Program-made: the position numbers and the translations under genes | Assembly: GCA_009746045.1 (NCBI GenBank) | Contig: RPFO01000297.1 | Coordinates: 1 to 25,000 of the forward strand | DNA from: Mesostigma viride | Taxonomy: Eukaryota; Streptophyta; Mesostigmatophyceae; Mesostigmatales; Mesostigmataceae | DNA length: 25,000 bases | Reading direction: 5' to 3' | The notes under the pieces: generated by a model | Told to the model about the DNA's origin: nothing | What the model saw: the letters and a program-made list of their open reading frames with translations, nothing else | Databases searched by the model: none | Part shown: positions 1 through 9,770 of the stretch, piece after piece | How positions within the stretch are numbered: position 1 is the first letter of the stretch | Layout: every line of letters starts with the position of its first letter

Positions 1-1479
1 GGCACCCTGGTGACGTCAAATAGCATAAAACCGCATTTTTGCTCAGTTTTAGCCCATTTAGGCACCCTAGACCATGCAAATGAGCTCAGATTGCAACCAA
101 ACTTGCAGCTGCTCTTGCCATGCTGCAAAACGAACATGTGCAAAGTTGCACATGTTTTGGATACCTGCAGGGCACCCTGGGTGACGCCAAGTAGCATGAA
201 ATTAATTGACGTGAAGGCGCAAACACGACATGTCAATTTTTCCTGGCTGCAGTTTTGCTCTAAATATGACTCATATGTGGTGGTTAAGGTCCATATAGTA
301 CCCCAAGAGGGATTGCAAAGTTGCACATTTTTTGGATACCTGCAGGGGTCCCAACGGTGACGTTAAGTAGCATAAAAACCGCGATGTGGCACAATTTTAG
401 CCTGTTTAGGCACCCTAGACCATGCAAATGAGCTCAGATTGCAGCCAAACTTGGCAGCTGCCCTTGCCATGCTAAAAATGGAACATGAGCAAAGTTCACA
501 TTTTTTGGATACCTGCAGGGCACCCTGGGTGACGTCAAATAGCATAAAAACCGCATTTTTGCTCGGTTTTAGCCCATTTAGGCACCCTAGACCATGCAAA
601 TGAGCTCAGATTGCAACCAAACTTGGCAGCTGCTCTTGCCATGCTGCAAAACGAACATGTGCAAAGTTGCACATGTTTTGGATACCTGCAGGGCACCCTG
701 GGTGACGCCAAGTAGCATGAAATTAATTGACGTGAAGGCGCAAATACGACATGTCAATTTTTCCTGGCTGCAGTTTTGCTCTAAATATGACTCATATGTG
801 GTGGTTAAGGTCTATATAGTACCCCAAGAGGGATTGCAAAGTTGCACATTTTTTGGATGCCTGCAGGGCACCCTGGGTGACGTCAAATAGCATAAAACCG
901 CATTTTTGCTCGGTTTTAGCCTGTTTAGGCACCCTAGACCATGCAAATGGGCTCAGATTGCAGCCAAACTTGGCAGCTGCCCTTGCCATGCTGCAAAACG
1001 AACATGTGCGAAGTTGCACATTTTTTGGATGCCTGCAGGGCACCCTGGGTGACGCCAAGTAGCATAAAAACCGCATTTTTGCTCGGTTTTAGCCATTTAG
1101 GCACCCTAGACCATGCAAATGAGCTCAGATTGCAGCCAAACTTGGCAGCTGCTCTTGACATGCTGCAAAAAGCACGTGTGCAAAGTTGCACATGTTTTGG
1201 ATACCTGCAGGGCACCCTGGGTGACGTCAAGTAGCATAAAAACCGCGGTTTTGCTCGGTTTTAGCCCATTTAGGCACCCTAGACCATGCAATGAGCTCAG
1301 ATTGCAGCCAAACTTGGCAGCTGCCCTTGCCATGATGAAAATAGAACATGTGCAAAGTTGCACATTTTTTGGATGCCTGCAGGGCACCCTGGGTGACGTC
1401 AAATAGCATAAAAACCGCATTTTTGCTCGGTTTTAGCCCGTTTAGGCACCCTAGACCATGCAAATGAGCTCAGATTGCA
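1..1479 (-). repeat. Satellite array, about 173 bp monomers, left block (truncated by window start)
   Basis: Eight tandem monomers can be phased on the palindromic 8-mer CCTGCAGG, which starts at 164, 339, 512, 685, 860, 1032, 1204 and 1376 (spacing 172-175 bp). Each carries the same blocks: a CATTTGCAT-type octamer, GAGCTC, a CAGCTGCC block and usually TGACGTCA. The block is in the opposite orientation to the array at 5418-12769. The monomer at 339 is the divergent B type seen in the other block; the one at 860 is a hybrid. The array ends inside a monomer near 1479. Many ORFs cross it, but the period is not a multiple of three and no coding function is supported. Confidence 0.95.
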
Positions 1480-1610
1480 CCCTAACTTTCCATATTGCAA
1501 AAAGAACACAAGTCCATGCATGCTCAGTACTGGCCAATCAATGGATTTCACATATTAGTTATCTTTGCGTAATTGACACATGGCCCCGTGCCCACCATAA
1601 ATTGATATAT

Positions 1611-1633
1611 TGACATGACATGACATGACATGA
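1611..1633. repeat. Short (TGACA)n microsatellite
   Basis: Four perfect TGACA units followed by a partial one, in the AT-rich spacer between the satellite and the minus-strand gene. The rest of 1480-1754 shows no ORF or repeat that I recognise. Confidence 0.9.
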
Positions 1634-1754
1634 AATCAATAAATCAAAAACGTGTGTGCATGAGGTATAGGCACATTAAAAACATGGATAGGCAGGGAAT
1701 CATGACGACACCATTACCAAGGCGTGCGCATGCTGCGCCACCAGCCTATTATGA

Positions 1755-2548
1755 TCAATCGCGCTCCGCCTCATCCGCCTCATCATCACTGTCTACACTA
1801 ATGTCATCAATGTTTTCCATATCCGATTCATCGTCACTTGAGTGGACATCGTGGTGGATGTCGACTGTGGTGGCATTACACACCGGAGGCACAGCAGGAG
1901 CTCCCGTAGAACTGCCAGCACCATTGTCAACTTGGTACTGCTGCAAGACTTGCTCTCGGCCAAAAGCATTTACACCGTAAGGGCACCCACACACAAATTT
2001 CAGCACGTCCTCTAGCTTGCTATACTCCTCATACTGCCCATCACTCCATACAAGTTTGAAAGCATGGCCCACCTTTGTAACCCACCCATGGAACCTCTTT
2101 TGCCTTCTTGGCTTGCCCGCTAAAAAGAGTGCGCATGTCCGCATGCCTATAGCAATGCAGCACTCCCTCTCTCACGGAAGTAAGATTCACATGCCACCTG
2201 GGTCGTACGTTCTGAGGCTTGCACTGTCTTGTACCCCTCAAAGTCAATGTCAGGATGAAGCTTCAAGGCATCTAGCGTCCCTTGGTTGAGCTTCCTTGCC
2301 CCCGTCAGCTTTGGCGTATGGACTACCGCCCCATTTCCAACGGTCCAGTGTTGCAAAACAATGTCGTTATATGGAACAACTAACCCCTGGTTGCTTTGCC
2401 CACTGGCCGACCCTGCCCCCAGGTGCACCTTATTGAACTGCCCGGTCCACGAGCTGGCGTGATATGGCGCAACCACGATGGAATCTGGGGTTGGCCCATC
2501 CAAGTCAATAACCTGCGCCAACATGTGGCCCATCCAAAACACGTGCAT
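1755..2548 (-). CDS. Hypothetical protein with acidic tail, two exons with a 56 bp intron
   Basis: Two minus-strand ORFs in different frames (2548-2147 and 2144-1755) join in frame if a 56 bp intron at 2175-2120 is removed. Its donor reads GTGAGA and its acceptor CTTTTTAG. The phase works exactly: 373 nt plus 365 nt gives 245 codons plus stop. The join restores a continuous basic stretch (GKPRRQKRFHGWVTKV) leading into a segment with alternating hydrophobic and charged residues, KLVWSDGQYEEY, which resembles Tudor/chromo-barrel-like 'DG-EE' segments; that is a weak likeness only. The C-terminal 35 or so residues are strongly acidic (DDESDMENIDD and on). The N-terminal half has no family I recognise. 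The ATG at 2548 is the only obvious start; an upstream exon cannot be excluded. It lies between the two inverted satellite blocks, so it could belong to a mobile unit. Confidence 0.5.
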
Positions 2549-3124
2549 CGCAAAATCCCACCAAAAGCAATATTAAGTATTATCAAGGAGACAACCAGCG
2601 CAGGCCAGAAATCGGGAGAATCCGGACCATGGTAGCTCGAGCCTGCCGTTATCTTGTCCGCGTGTTCGAGTCGTTCAGGATGATGAAGATGAATGGTGAT
2701 GGAAATGTGTTGCCTTGTGCATTGAAATAAAGGCTGGCTTACGTGTAGAGCGACTAGATTACCTAGACGGTGGGGCCTAATTAAGTATTATGATCACAAC
2801 AGAAATACTGCGACGACAGCGGCCGGCAAGACCGCTATCACCCAAGGTTTCGGTGACTGCGGCCATTCGGAGAATTCGACCGATCGCGCGCATCGTACGC
2901 CTTCTGTCAGCAAGGCAACCGCCATCAATATTAATCGAATGTCTAGCATTCTCGCTCAGCCTCGCGTGTCGCTTATAGAGCACCTTTAACTTACGACGGC
3001 TATGCGAGAAAATTGCTGCCCGAGTGCTGGGATGGTATTGCAGGCTGCATAATTCACACCAGCCCCGGCACCTTCTGCATACGCAGTGCCCGTGCACGCT
3101 GGCACGCACCGCCTGGTTGGCCAG
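2549..3124. other. Spacer without a supported gene
   Basis: It contains short ORFs on both strands (for example 2777-3109 minus) that lack recognisable domains and overlap each other. No RNA gene or repeat was seen. Confidence 0.5.
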
Positions 3125-3735
3125 CCTGTCAATTATGTCAATTATGTCAATTATGTCAATTATGTCAATTATTTGTTTGGGAGCATTTGTAAAGTATTAG
3201 AATCTTACGTAGTTACATGGTCAAAACTACATAGTCAAAATTACTAGGTCTTGGTATCAAAGCCCTTAGAAAGTGCAGATTTTAGTGATTTTCCTTGGAA
3301 AATAAAACTTTAATATTGAAAGTCTAGCAAAAGTTTACGCAAACAAATCAAGTAACGTGCGTGTTTGCAACTTGCCCGTTGAAACTCTACGGCGGAGCCA
3401 ATTTTCGGAAGAACCTCACCCTTATGCTTGCAAATTCGGGACAAATTCGGTGGATGTATGTATGGATGGATGTATGTATGGATGGATTGACGGATTTTCA
3501 TCCCCTATTCCTATGTTTTCTCACGTGTACGGCCTTATAAGCTTCGCCAATTCTGGCGAACCTGACGGTTCTTCCGAAAATTGGCTCCGCCTGATAATTG
3601 ACATAATTGACATAATTGACATAATTGACAGGTCGGACGAGGACGAGGCCAGGCCTCGGCTGGTGAGTCGAGACAAAATATAGCCAGCATTGTACGATAC
3701 CTGATAATGACAGACTGTACAAACAAATAATTGAC
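3125..3735. repeat. Nested inverted-repeat cluster with 9 bp minisatellite arms (possible foldback element)
   Basis: Left arm: CCTGTC followed by four AATTATGTC units (3125-3166). Right arm: four units of the reverse complement ending in GACAGG (3594-3632). A second perfect 25 bp inverted pair lies inside (3391-3415 and 3567-3591), the right copy abutting the right minisatellite. A third pair, GTCAATTATTTGTTT at 3164-3178 and its complement at 3721-3735, lies at the outer edge. A small hairpin (TTCGCC/GGCGAA) sits at 3543-3560. No transposase ORF is present. The three pairs are not symmetrically spaced, so a simple MITE does not fully explain them. Confidence 0.75.
3451..3488. repeat. Microsatellite of GGATGTAT/GGAT units
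   Basis: Interspersed GGAT and GTAT tetramers in the loop of the 25 bp inverted repeat. Confidence 0.85.
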
Positions 3736-5023
3736 AGACTCGTGATGCGACACGAGGACACAGTAAACTGGACAGGACATGCACGTGGTCGCAGTGGCCC
3801 CTGCCCAAAAGCCGCCATTTCACAAGCAGCCAACTGCCAAGCAACGTCGAAGGATTGTTCGTCGCAATGCTATGAATCTGTGTAGTCGTATAGACGGCAA
3901 CATGCGAATTCGGCAGAGGACTACCCATTCCGGCTCAAACCATGTCTATTTTATTTGCCATCAATGAGTAATGCCGAATTGGTCATTGGTCAACGGTTTA
4001 GTTTTCGTTGCTCAGTCGTTTCGAAGAGGTTTTATTTATAGGCAGCTGGCAGAATGACATACTTCGGAGGTCCTGGGGTAATGGGTTCTCTTGCGTCCTG
4101 GAATGTTGCTATTAAACATCTAGAGAGACTGCATGACGGGAGAAAGTCCGGTTGCTGGCTTGGCTAATACCACACCGCGGAAGTACGGTGAAAGGTAGCG
4201 CGCTGACCAACCGAGAGTTCGAGTATATTTACAGATCTGCTGTTATAATAATAATGAATGGTTTGGCATTTTCTCAAGGGGAAATCCTTTTTTTCCCGTG
4301 CGAGCACGAGGACTGGCTGCTGATCAATTTTGCAACTCGTGCAGGCCCTTGATGAATCGAACTTGAGCAGCTGAATACTGCAAGCTGCTGGTGATGCTCA
4401 CGAGAACGGCTATGTTGGCATTCTCGGCACCATCCATTGGAAATGTGCAGTCGAGGAACCTATTCCTGGTGAAATGAAGTTTCGGGCAATGGGATTGCAG
4501 ACTGGACCGGAAGTGGTCGAACCTTGACCCCGATGGCGGTGATGACCAGTTGTCCTATTGTGACACGCGATCGAGGCAATCAAAAGGTAAGAAGGGCGGG
4601 TGTTTTCGAGGCTGAAGCTGTTAAAAAATATGGGCTTAAGTGCGCATGCAGCATGACCAGGCGTGGACCCTGAGGAGGAAATCAAACTTAGCCTTGCACT
4701 TTCTTGGCGTACTTTTGGTTAAGCATTGGGCTGGCCGAGTGGCCGTTACCACAGTCTGTTGCTTACCACAGTGGCAGGAAGAAATTCGCTTTATTTGCTA
4801 TGATGAACATGTTAATTGATGTGGGGAAGCATTTTTAGGTGATAGTACATTGCAACATCTTACTAGGGCCTATCTATAGATTTATCGTTGTGTGAGGCAC
4901 ACCAATCCCTGTCCACAACTGTATCGGCCATCCAGCTGTGTGAGACTCACTCATGCGAGCACATATGCTCGATTGGGTAATGCGTAGACTAAGTACTAAC
5001 AGAGGCAAGCCTCCCCACGGCAG
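3736..5023. other. Spacer without a supported gene
   Basis: About 1.3 kb with only short ORFs, none with a recognisable domain or plausible splicing. Nothing else was seen apart from an isolated tRNA A-box-like match near 4732. Confidence 0.5.
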
Positions 5024-5412
5024 CCACCCACCCACCCACCCACCCACCCACCCACCCACCCACCCACCCACCCACCCACCCACCCACCCACCCACCCACC
5101 CGCCCACCCGCCCGCCCGTCCGCCCGCCCGCCGCCCGCCCGCCCGCCCGCCCGCCCGCCCGCCCGCCCGCCCGCCCGCCGCCCGCCCGCCCGCCCGCCCG
5201 CCCGCCCGCCCGCCCGCCCGCCCCCCGCCCGCCCGCCCGCCCGCCCACCCACCCACCCACCACCCACCCACCCACCCACCCGCCCACCCACCCACCCACC
5301 CGCCCACCCACGCACCCGCCCACCCACCCACCCACCCACCCACCCACCCACCTGCACCTACCCACCTGCACCTACCCACGGGCCAACCACGTACCACCCA
5401 CCCACCCACCCA
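5024..5412. repeat. (CCCA)n/(CCCG)n tetranucleotide array
   Basis: Almost pure tetranucleotide repeat with a CCCG-rich core (about 5100-5246) flanked on both sides by CCCA units, then a looser right end with CCTGCACCTA interruptions. The minus strand is a run of GGGT/GGGC, that is, many G-triplets separated by single bases, a strong G-quadruplex-type pattern. It directly abuts the right satellite block. ORFs through it are low-complexity artefacts. Confidence 0.97.
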
Positions 5413-5417
5413 TTTGA

Positions 5418-8206
5418 AATGTCGTATTCGCGCCTTCACGTCAAATAATCTTATGCTACTTGGCATCAGCCAGGGTGCCCTGCAGGTATCCGAAAATGTG
5501 CAACGTTGCAAATGTGCTTTTTGCAGCATACCAAGGGCAGCTGCCAAGTTTGGCTGCAATCTTCAGGAGATCATTTGCATGGTCTAGGGTGCCTAAGCGG
5601 GCTAAAATCGTGCGACATCGTGGTTTTTATGCTACTAAACGTCACCGTTGGGACCCCTGCAGGTATCCAAAAAATGTACAACTTTGCAATCCCTCTTGGG
5701 GTACTATATGGACCTTAACCACCACATATGAGTCATATTTAGAGCAAAACTGCATCCAGGAAAAATTGACATGTCGTATTTGCGCCTTGATGTCAATTAC
5801 TTTTATGCTACTTGGCGTCACCCAGGGTGCCCTGCAGGCATCCAAAAAATGTGCAACTTTGCTCATGTTCTGTCTTTAGCATGGCAAGGGCAGCTGCCAA
5901 GTTTGGCTGCAATCTGAGCTCATTTGCATGGTCTAGGGTGCCTAAACAGGCTAAAATCGTGCCACATCGTGGTTTTTATGCTACTAAACGTCACCGTTGG
6001 GACCCCTGCAGGTATCCAAAAAATGTGCAACTTTGCAATCCCTCTTGGGGTACTATATGGACCTTAACCACCACATATGAGTCATATTTAGAGCAAAACT
6101 GCAGCCAGGAAAAATTGACATGTCGTATTTGCGCCTTCGCGTCAATTAATTTTATGCTACTTGGCGTCACCCAGGGTGCCCTGCAGGTATCCAAAACATG
6201 TGCAACCTTGCACATGTTCTTGTTTCAGCATGGCAAGGGCAGCTGCCAAGTTTGGTTGCAATCTGAGCTCATTTGCATGGTCTAGGGTGCCTAAACAGGC
6301 TAAAACCGAGCAAAAATGCGGTTTTTATGCTATTTGACGTCACCCAGGGTGCCCTGCAGGCATCCAAAACATGTGCAACTTTGCTCATGTTCTTTCTTTA
6401 GCATGGCAAGGGCAGCTGCCAAGTTTGGCTGCAATCTGAGCTCATTTGCATGGTCTAGGGTGCCTAAACAGGCTAAAATCGTGCCACATCGCGGTTTTTA
6501 TGCTACTTGACGTCACCGTTGGGACCCCTGCAGGTATCCAAAAAATGTGCAACTTTGCAATCCCTCTTGGGGTACTATATAGACCTTAACCACCACATAT
6601 GAGTCATATTTAGAGCAAAACTGCAGCCAGGAAAAATTGACATGTCGTATTTGCGCCTTCGCGTCAATTAATTTTATGCTACTTGGCGTCGCCCAGGGTG
6701 CCCTGCAGGTATCCAAAACATGTGCAACCTTGCACATGTTCTTGTTCCAGCATGGCAAGAGCAGCTGCCAAGTTTGGTTGCAATCTGAGCTCATTTGCAT
6801 GGTCTAGGGTGCCTAAATGGGCTGAAACCGAGCAAAAATGCGGTTTTTATGCTATTTGACGTCACCCAGGGTGCCCTGCAGGCATCCAAAACATGTGCAA
6901 CTTTGCTCATGTACTTTCTTTAGCATGGCAAGAGCAGCTGCCAAGTTTGGCTGCAATCTGAGCTCATTTGCATGGTCTAGGGTGCCTAAACAGGCTAAAA
7001 CCGAGCAAAAATGCGGTTTTTATGCTATTTGACGTCACCCAGGGTGCCCTGCAGGCATCCAAAAAATGTGCAACTTTGCTCATGTTCTTTCATTAGCATG
7101 GCAAGGGCAGCTGCCAAGTTTGGCTGCAATCTGAGCTCATTTGCATGGTCTAGGGTGCCTAAATGGGCTAAAACCGAGCAAAACCGCAGTTTTTATGCTA
7201 CTTGACGTCACCGTTGGGACCCCTGCAGGTATCCAAAAAATGTGCAACTTTGCAATCCCTCTTGGGGTACTATATAGACCTTAACCACCACATATGAGTC
7301 ATATTTAGAGCAAAACTGCAGCCAGGAAAAATTGACATGTCGTATTTGCGCCTTCGCGTCAATTAATTTTATGCTACTTGGCGTCGCCCAGGGTGCCCTG
7401 CAGGTATCCAAAACATGTGCAACTTTGCACATGTTCGTTTTGCAGCATGGCAAGAGCAGCTGCCAAGTTTGGTTGCAATCTGAGCTCATTTGCATGGTCT
7501 AGGGTGCCTAAATGGGCTAAAACCGAGCAAAAATGCGGTTTTTATGCTATTTGACGTCACCCAGGGCGCCCTGCAGGCATCCAAAACATGTGCAACTTTG
7601 CTCATGTACTTTCTTTAGCATGGCAAGGGCAGCTGCCAAGTTTGGCCGCAATCTGAGCTCATTTGCATGGTCTAGGGTGCCTAAACAGGCTAAAACCGAG
7701 CAAAAATGCGGTTTTTATGCTATTTGACGTCACCCAGGGTGCCCTGCAGGCATCCAAAAAATGTGCAACTTTGCTCATGTTCTTTCATTAGCATGGCAAG
7801 GGCAGCTGCCAAGTTTGGCTGCAATCTGAGCTCATTTGCATGGTCTAGGGTGCCTAAACAGGCTATGATCGTGCCACATCGCGGTTTTTATGCTACTTGA
7901 CGTCACCGTTGGGACCCCTGCAGGTATCCAAAAAATGTGCAACTTTGCAATCCCTCTTGGGGTACTATATAGACCTTAACCACCACATATGAGTCATATT
8001 TAGAGCAAAACTGCAGCCAGGAAAAATTGACATGTCGTATTTGCGCCTTCGCGTCAATTAATTTTATGCTACTTGGCGTCACCCAGGGTGCCCTGCAGGT
8101 ATCCAAAACATGTGCAACTTTGCACATGTTCGTTTTGCAGCATGGCAAGAGCAGCTGCCAAGTTTGGTTGCAATCTGAGCTCATTTGCATGGTCTAGGGT
8201 GCCTAA
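5418..8206 (+). repeat. Satellite array, right block, part 1 (higher-order repeats)
   Basis: The same monomer family as 1-1479 in inverse orientation. CCTGCAGG anchors start at 5479, 5656, 5831, 6005, 6180, 6353, 6527, 6702, 6875, 7048, 7222, 7397, 7570, 7743, 7917 and 8092. Divergent B monomers (GTTGGGACCCCTGCAGG, then a distinct 3' half containing ATGAGTCAT) sit at 5656, 6005, 6527, 7222 and 7917. The order is 1-B, 1-B, 1-2-B, 1-2-3-B, 1-2-3-B and then 1, where the LINE interrupts. The tetramer unit is 695 bp. The array begins inside a B monomer near 5418. The first monomers are the most diverged. Confidence 0.96.
8196..8206 (+). repeat. Left target-site duplication of the LINE
   Basis: AGGGTGCCTAA, identical to 11494-11504. 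It belongs to the satellite monomer. Without the insertion the monomer phase would continue exactly. Confidence 0.92.
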
Positions 8207-8209
8207 TCC

Positions 8210-9670
8210 TTGGCCCTTGCCACTTTTAACACCCGCACATTGCTAGATGACGACCATAGCTGCCGGGTAGAGGAGCTAGTCGCATTCTGCATTGAGCATC
8301 GTGTGTCTATATTAGGCGTCCAGGAACACCGCCGCACGGTGCCACTTGGCATGGTGAGCACTGATCGCTTGGCGGGTGGCTGGCGGTTTTTCTTCGCTGG
8401 CAGCGGTACGTCTGGCCAAGGTGGTGTTGGTCTTTTGTGTTCGCCGCTGGCAGTTGCTAGCCTCAGCACGCTTAAGTTTCTAACGCCACGCCTTATGGTA
8501 GCACACTTCACCTCCGTCGAGGGGCGGTCTAAACACCACCTCACGGTGGGGGTGGGCTACGCACCCCATAGTGGTCTACCTGCGTTGGAACGCCAGAAGT
8601 TCTTCGAGGACTTGCATAGCCTTGAGGGGGCCACCCCGGCCCGCCACTTTTTGGTTATGCTGCTAGACGCCAATGCCACGCTCCCCGTGGGTACTGCTGG
8701 CAGTCGCTTTGCGCCTGCTGACACTGCTGCTAATGACAACACTCCCCTGTTTTCTGCCTTTTTGCGGGATAGCGGGATGGTTGCTGTCAACTGCCACTTC
8801 CAACGTCCCTCCCAGGACTTGGTCACTTTTCGTGGCCCTAACGGCCGTCAGGCCTGTCTGGACTACGTGGTGGTACGGCAGCCCAGGTGTACCTCGGTTC
8901 TGGACACCCGAGTGTTTGACACGCCCACGGTGTGCTCTGACCACCGGTTGGTGCGCGCGACCCTTCGGCTCCGGTTCCACGTCCCCGCGCGCCGCGCCCC
9001 AGTGGTCCGCCCTGACTGGTCTGCTCTACGTCCGGTCAAGGGAGATCCTGAGGACTGGACGGACGCCGAGCACGAGCGGAACTGGTGCCGACGGAAGTAC
9101 CTGTCGGCACTGGACGCCCGGGCGGACGTCGACGAGCTGGACAAGGGTGCCCCCAACGCAGCCATTTTTGCGGGCTTTGCGGCCCGTGCCCCGTTGCTGG
9201 CGGCCCGGCACCTGCCGGTCATGCCCCGCCGCCGCCCCGGCCCGCTCTACCGCCAGGACCCCAAGGTCTTGGCCGCCCGGCACCGCCTCAAGCGTAACCG
9301 GGACCCGCTGCAGAAACCATTGCTCAAGGCCGCCCTTGTGGAGGCCTACGAGCATGCTCAGGACGCGGAGGCGGCCCAGTGCATCGCGGATGCCAAGGCC
9401 TGCCAGGCTCGCAACCAGGGCAAGGACATGTGGTACCACCTCGACCGGCTCGGCGGCCGGCGGCAGCGCACCCCGGTGGAGCACACGGGGGACGGCACGG
9501 CGCCGGTAAGCCTTGACCGCTGGTTGGCCCACAATGTTTCCTTGACCGGTGGGGCTCGCGCCCCCCCCCGCCGCTTCACCCCGAGACGGCCGCCCGCCTC
9601 GGGGTCGCCGGACCCCCGCCGCCGCCAGCGCCCCCCTCCTCGGCCGCGGACTACCAAGTCCCCGCCTTGA
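8210..9670 (+). pseudogene. LINE ORF, APE-type endonuclease part (frame 1 of 3)
   Basis: Exonuclease-endonuclease-phosphatase fold of LINEs, which nicks target DNA to prime reverse transcription. Visible motifs, numbered from the TTG at 8210: FNTRT (Asn7), GVQEHR (Glu39), LDAN (Asp153, Asn155), LDYVVV and the C-terminal SDHR (Ser243-Asp244-His245). These match the catalytic set of APE endonucleases. The residues after about 270 are the linker towards the RT. An in-frame TAA lies immediately upstream (8204-8206) and no ATG precedes the first motif, so this is a truncated copy. The true protein frame ends at a run of nine C (9561-9569). Beyond it this frame is arginine/proline-rich noise, and the sensible reading continues in the frame shifted by -1 (ETAARLGVAG, then FTLEELDGALARLR). 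Confidence 0.9.
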
Positions 9671-9770
9671 AGGAGGGCTGCCTTGCCACCAACGACGTCG
9701 TCCACCCCTTCACTTTGGAGGAATTGGACGGCGCCCTTGCTCGCCTGCGGTACGATGCGGCGGTCGGGCC
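9570..9770 (+). pseudogene. LINE ORF, linker and RT entry segment (frame 2 of 3)
   Basis: Between the C run at 9561-9569 and about 9770 the coherent reading is the third frame. It gives a proline-rich linker, then FTLEELDGALARLR and the start of the conserved GPD motif that precedes the RT fingers. It runs into a stop soon after about 9772, while the next frame resumes at once with DHLSAELLK. Both transitions behave as single-base losses. Confidence 0.75.

Noticed and set aside
2777-3109. 110-codon minus-strand ORF
   Set aside because: No domain, overlapped by an opposite-strand ORF; compositionally unremarkable.
4732-4742. TGGCCGAGTGG, a perfect tRNA A-box
   Set aside because: No B-box (GGTTCGA-like) follows at a usable distance and no cloverleaf can be drawn; no tRNA or SINE called.
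4874-5559. Gly/Val/Trp- or Pro/Thr/His-rich ORFs on both strands
   Set aside because: All frames of a tetranucleotide array stay open; composition alone explains them.
6513-8190. Repeated ORFs of about 95 codons on the minus strand, nearly identical in each satellite tetramer
   Set aside because: They recur because the 695 bp unit is duplicated. They cross monomer boundaries, have no domain, and the same sequence is disrupted in the older array ends.
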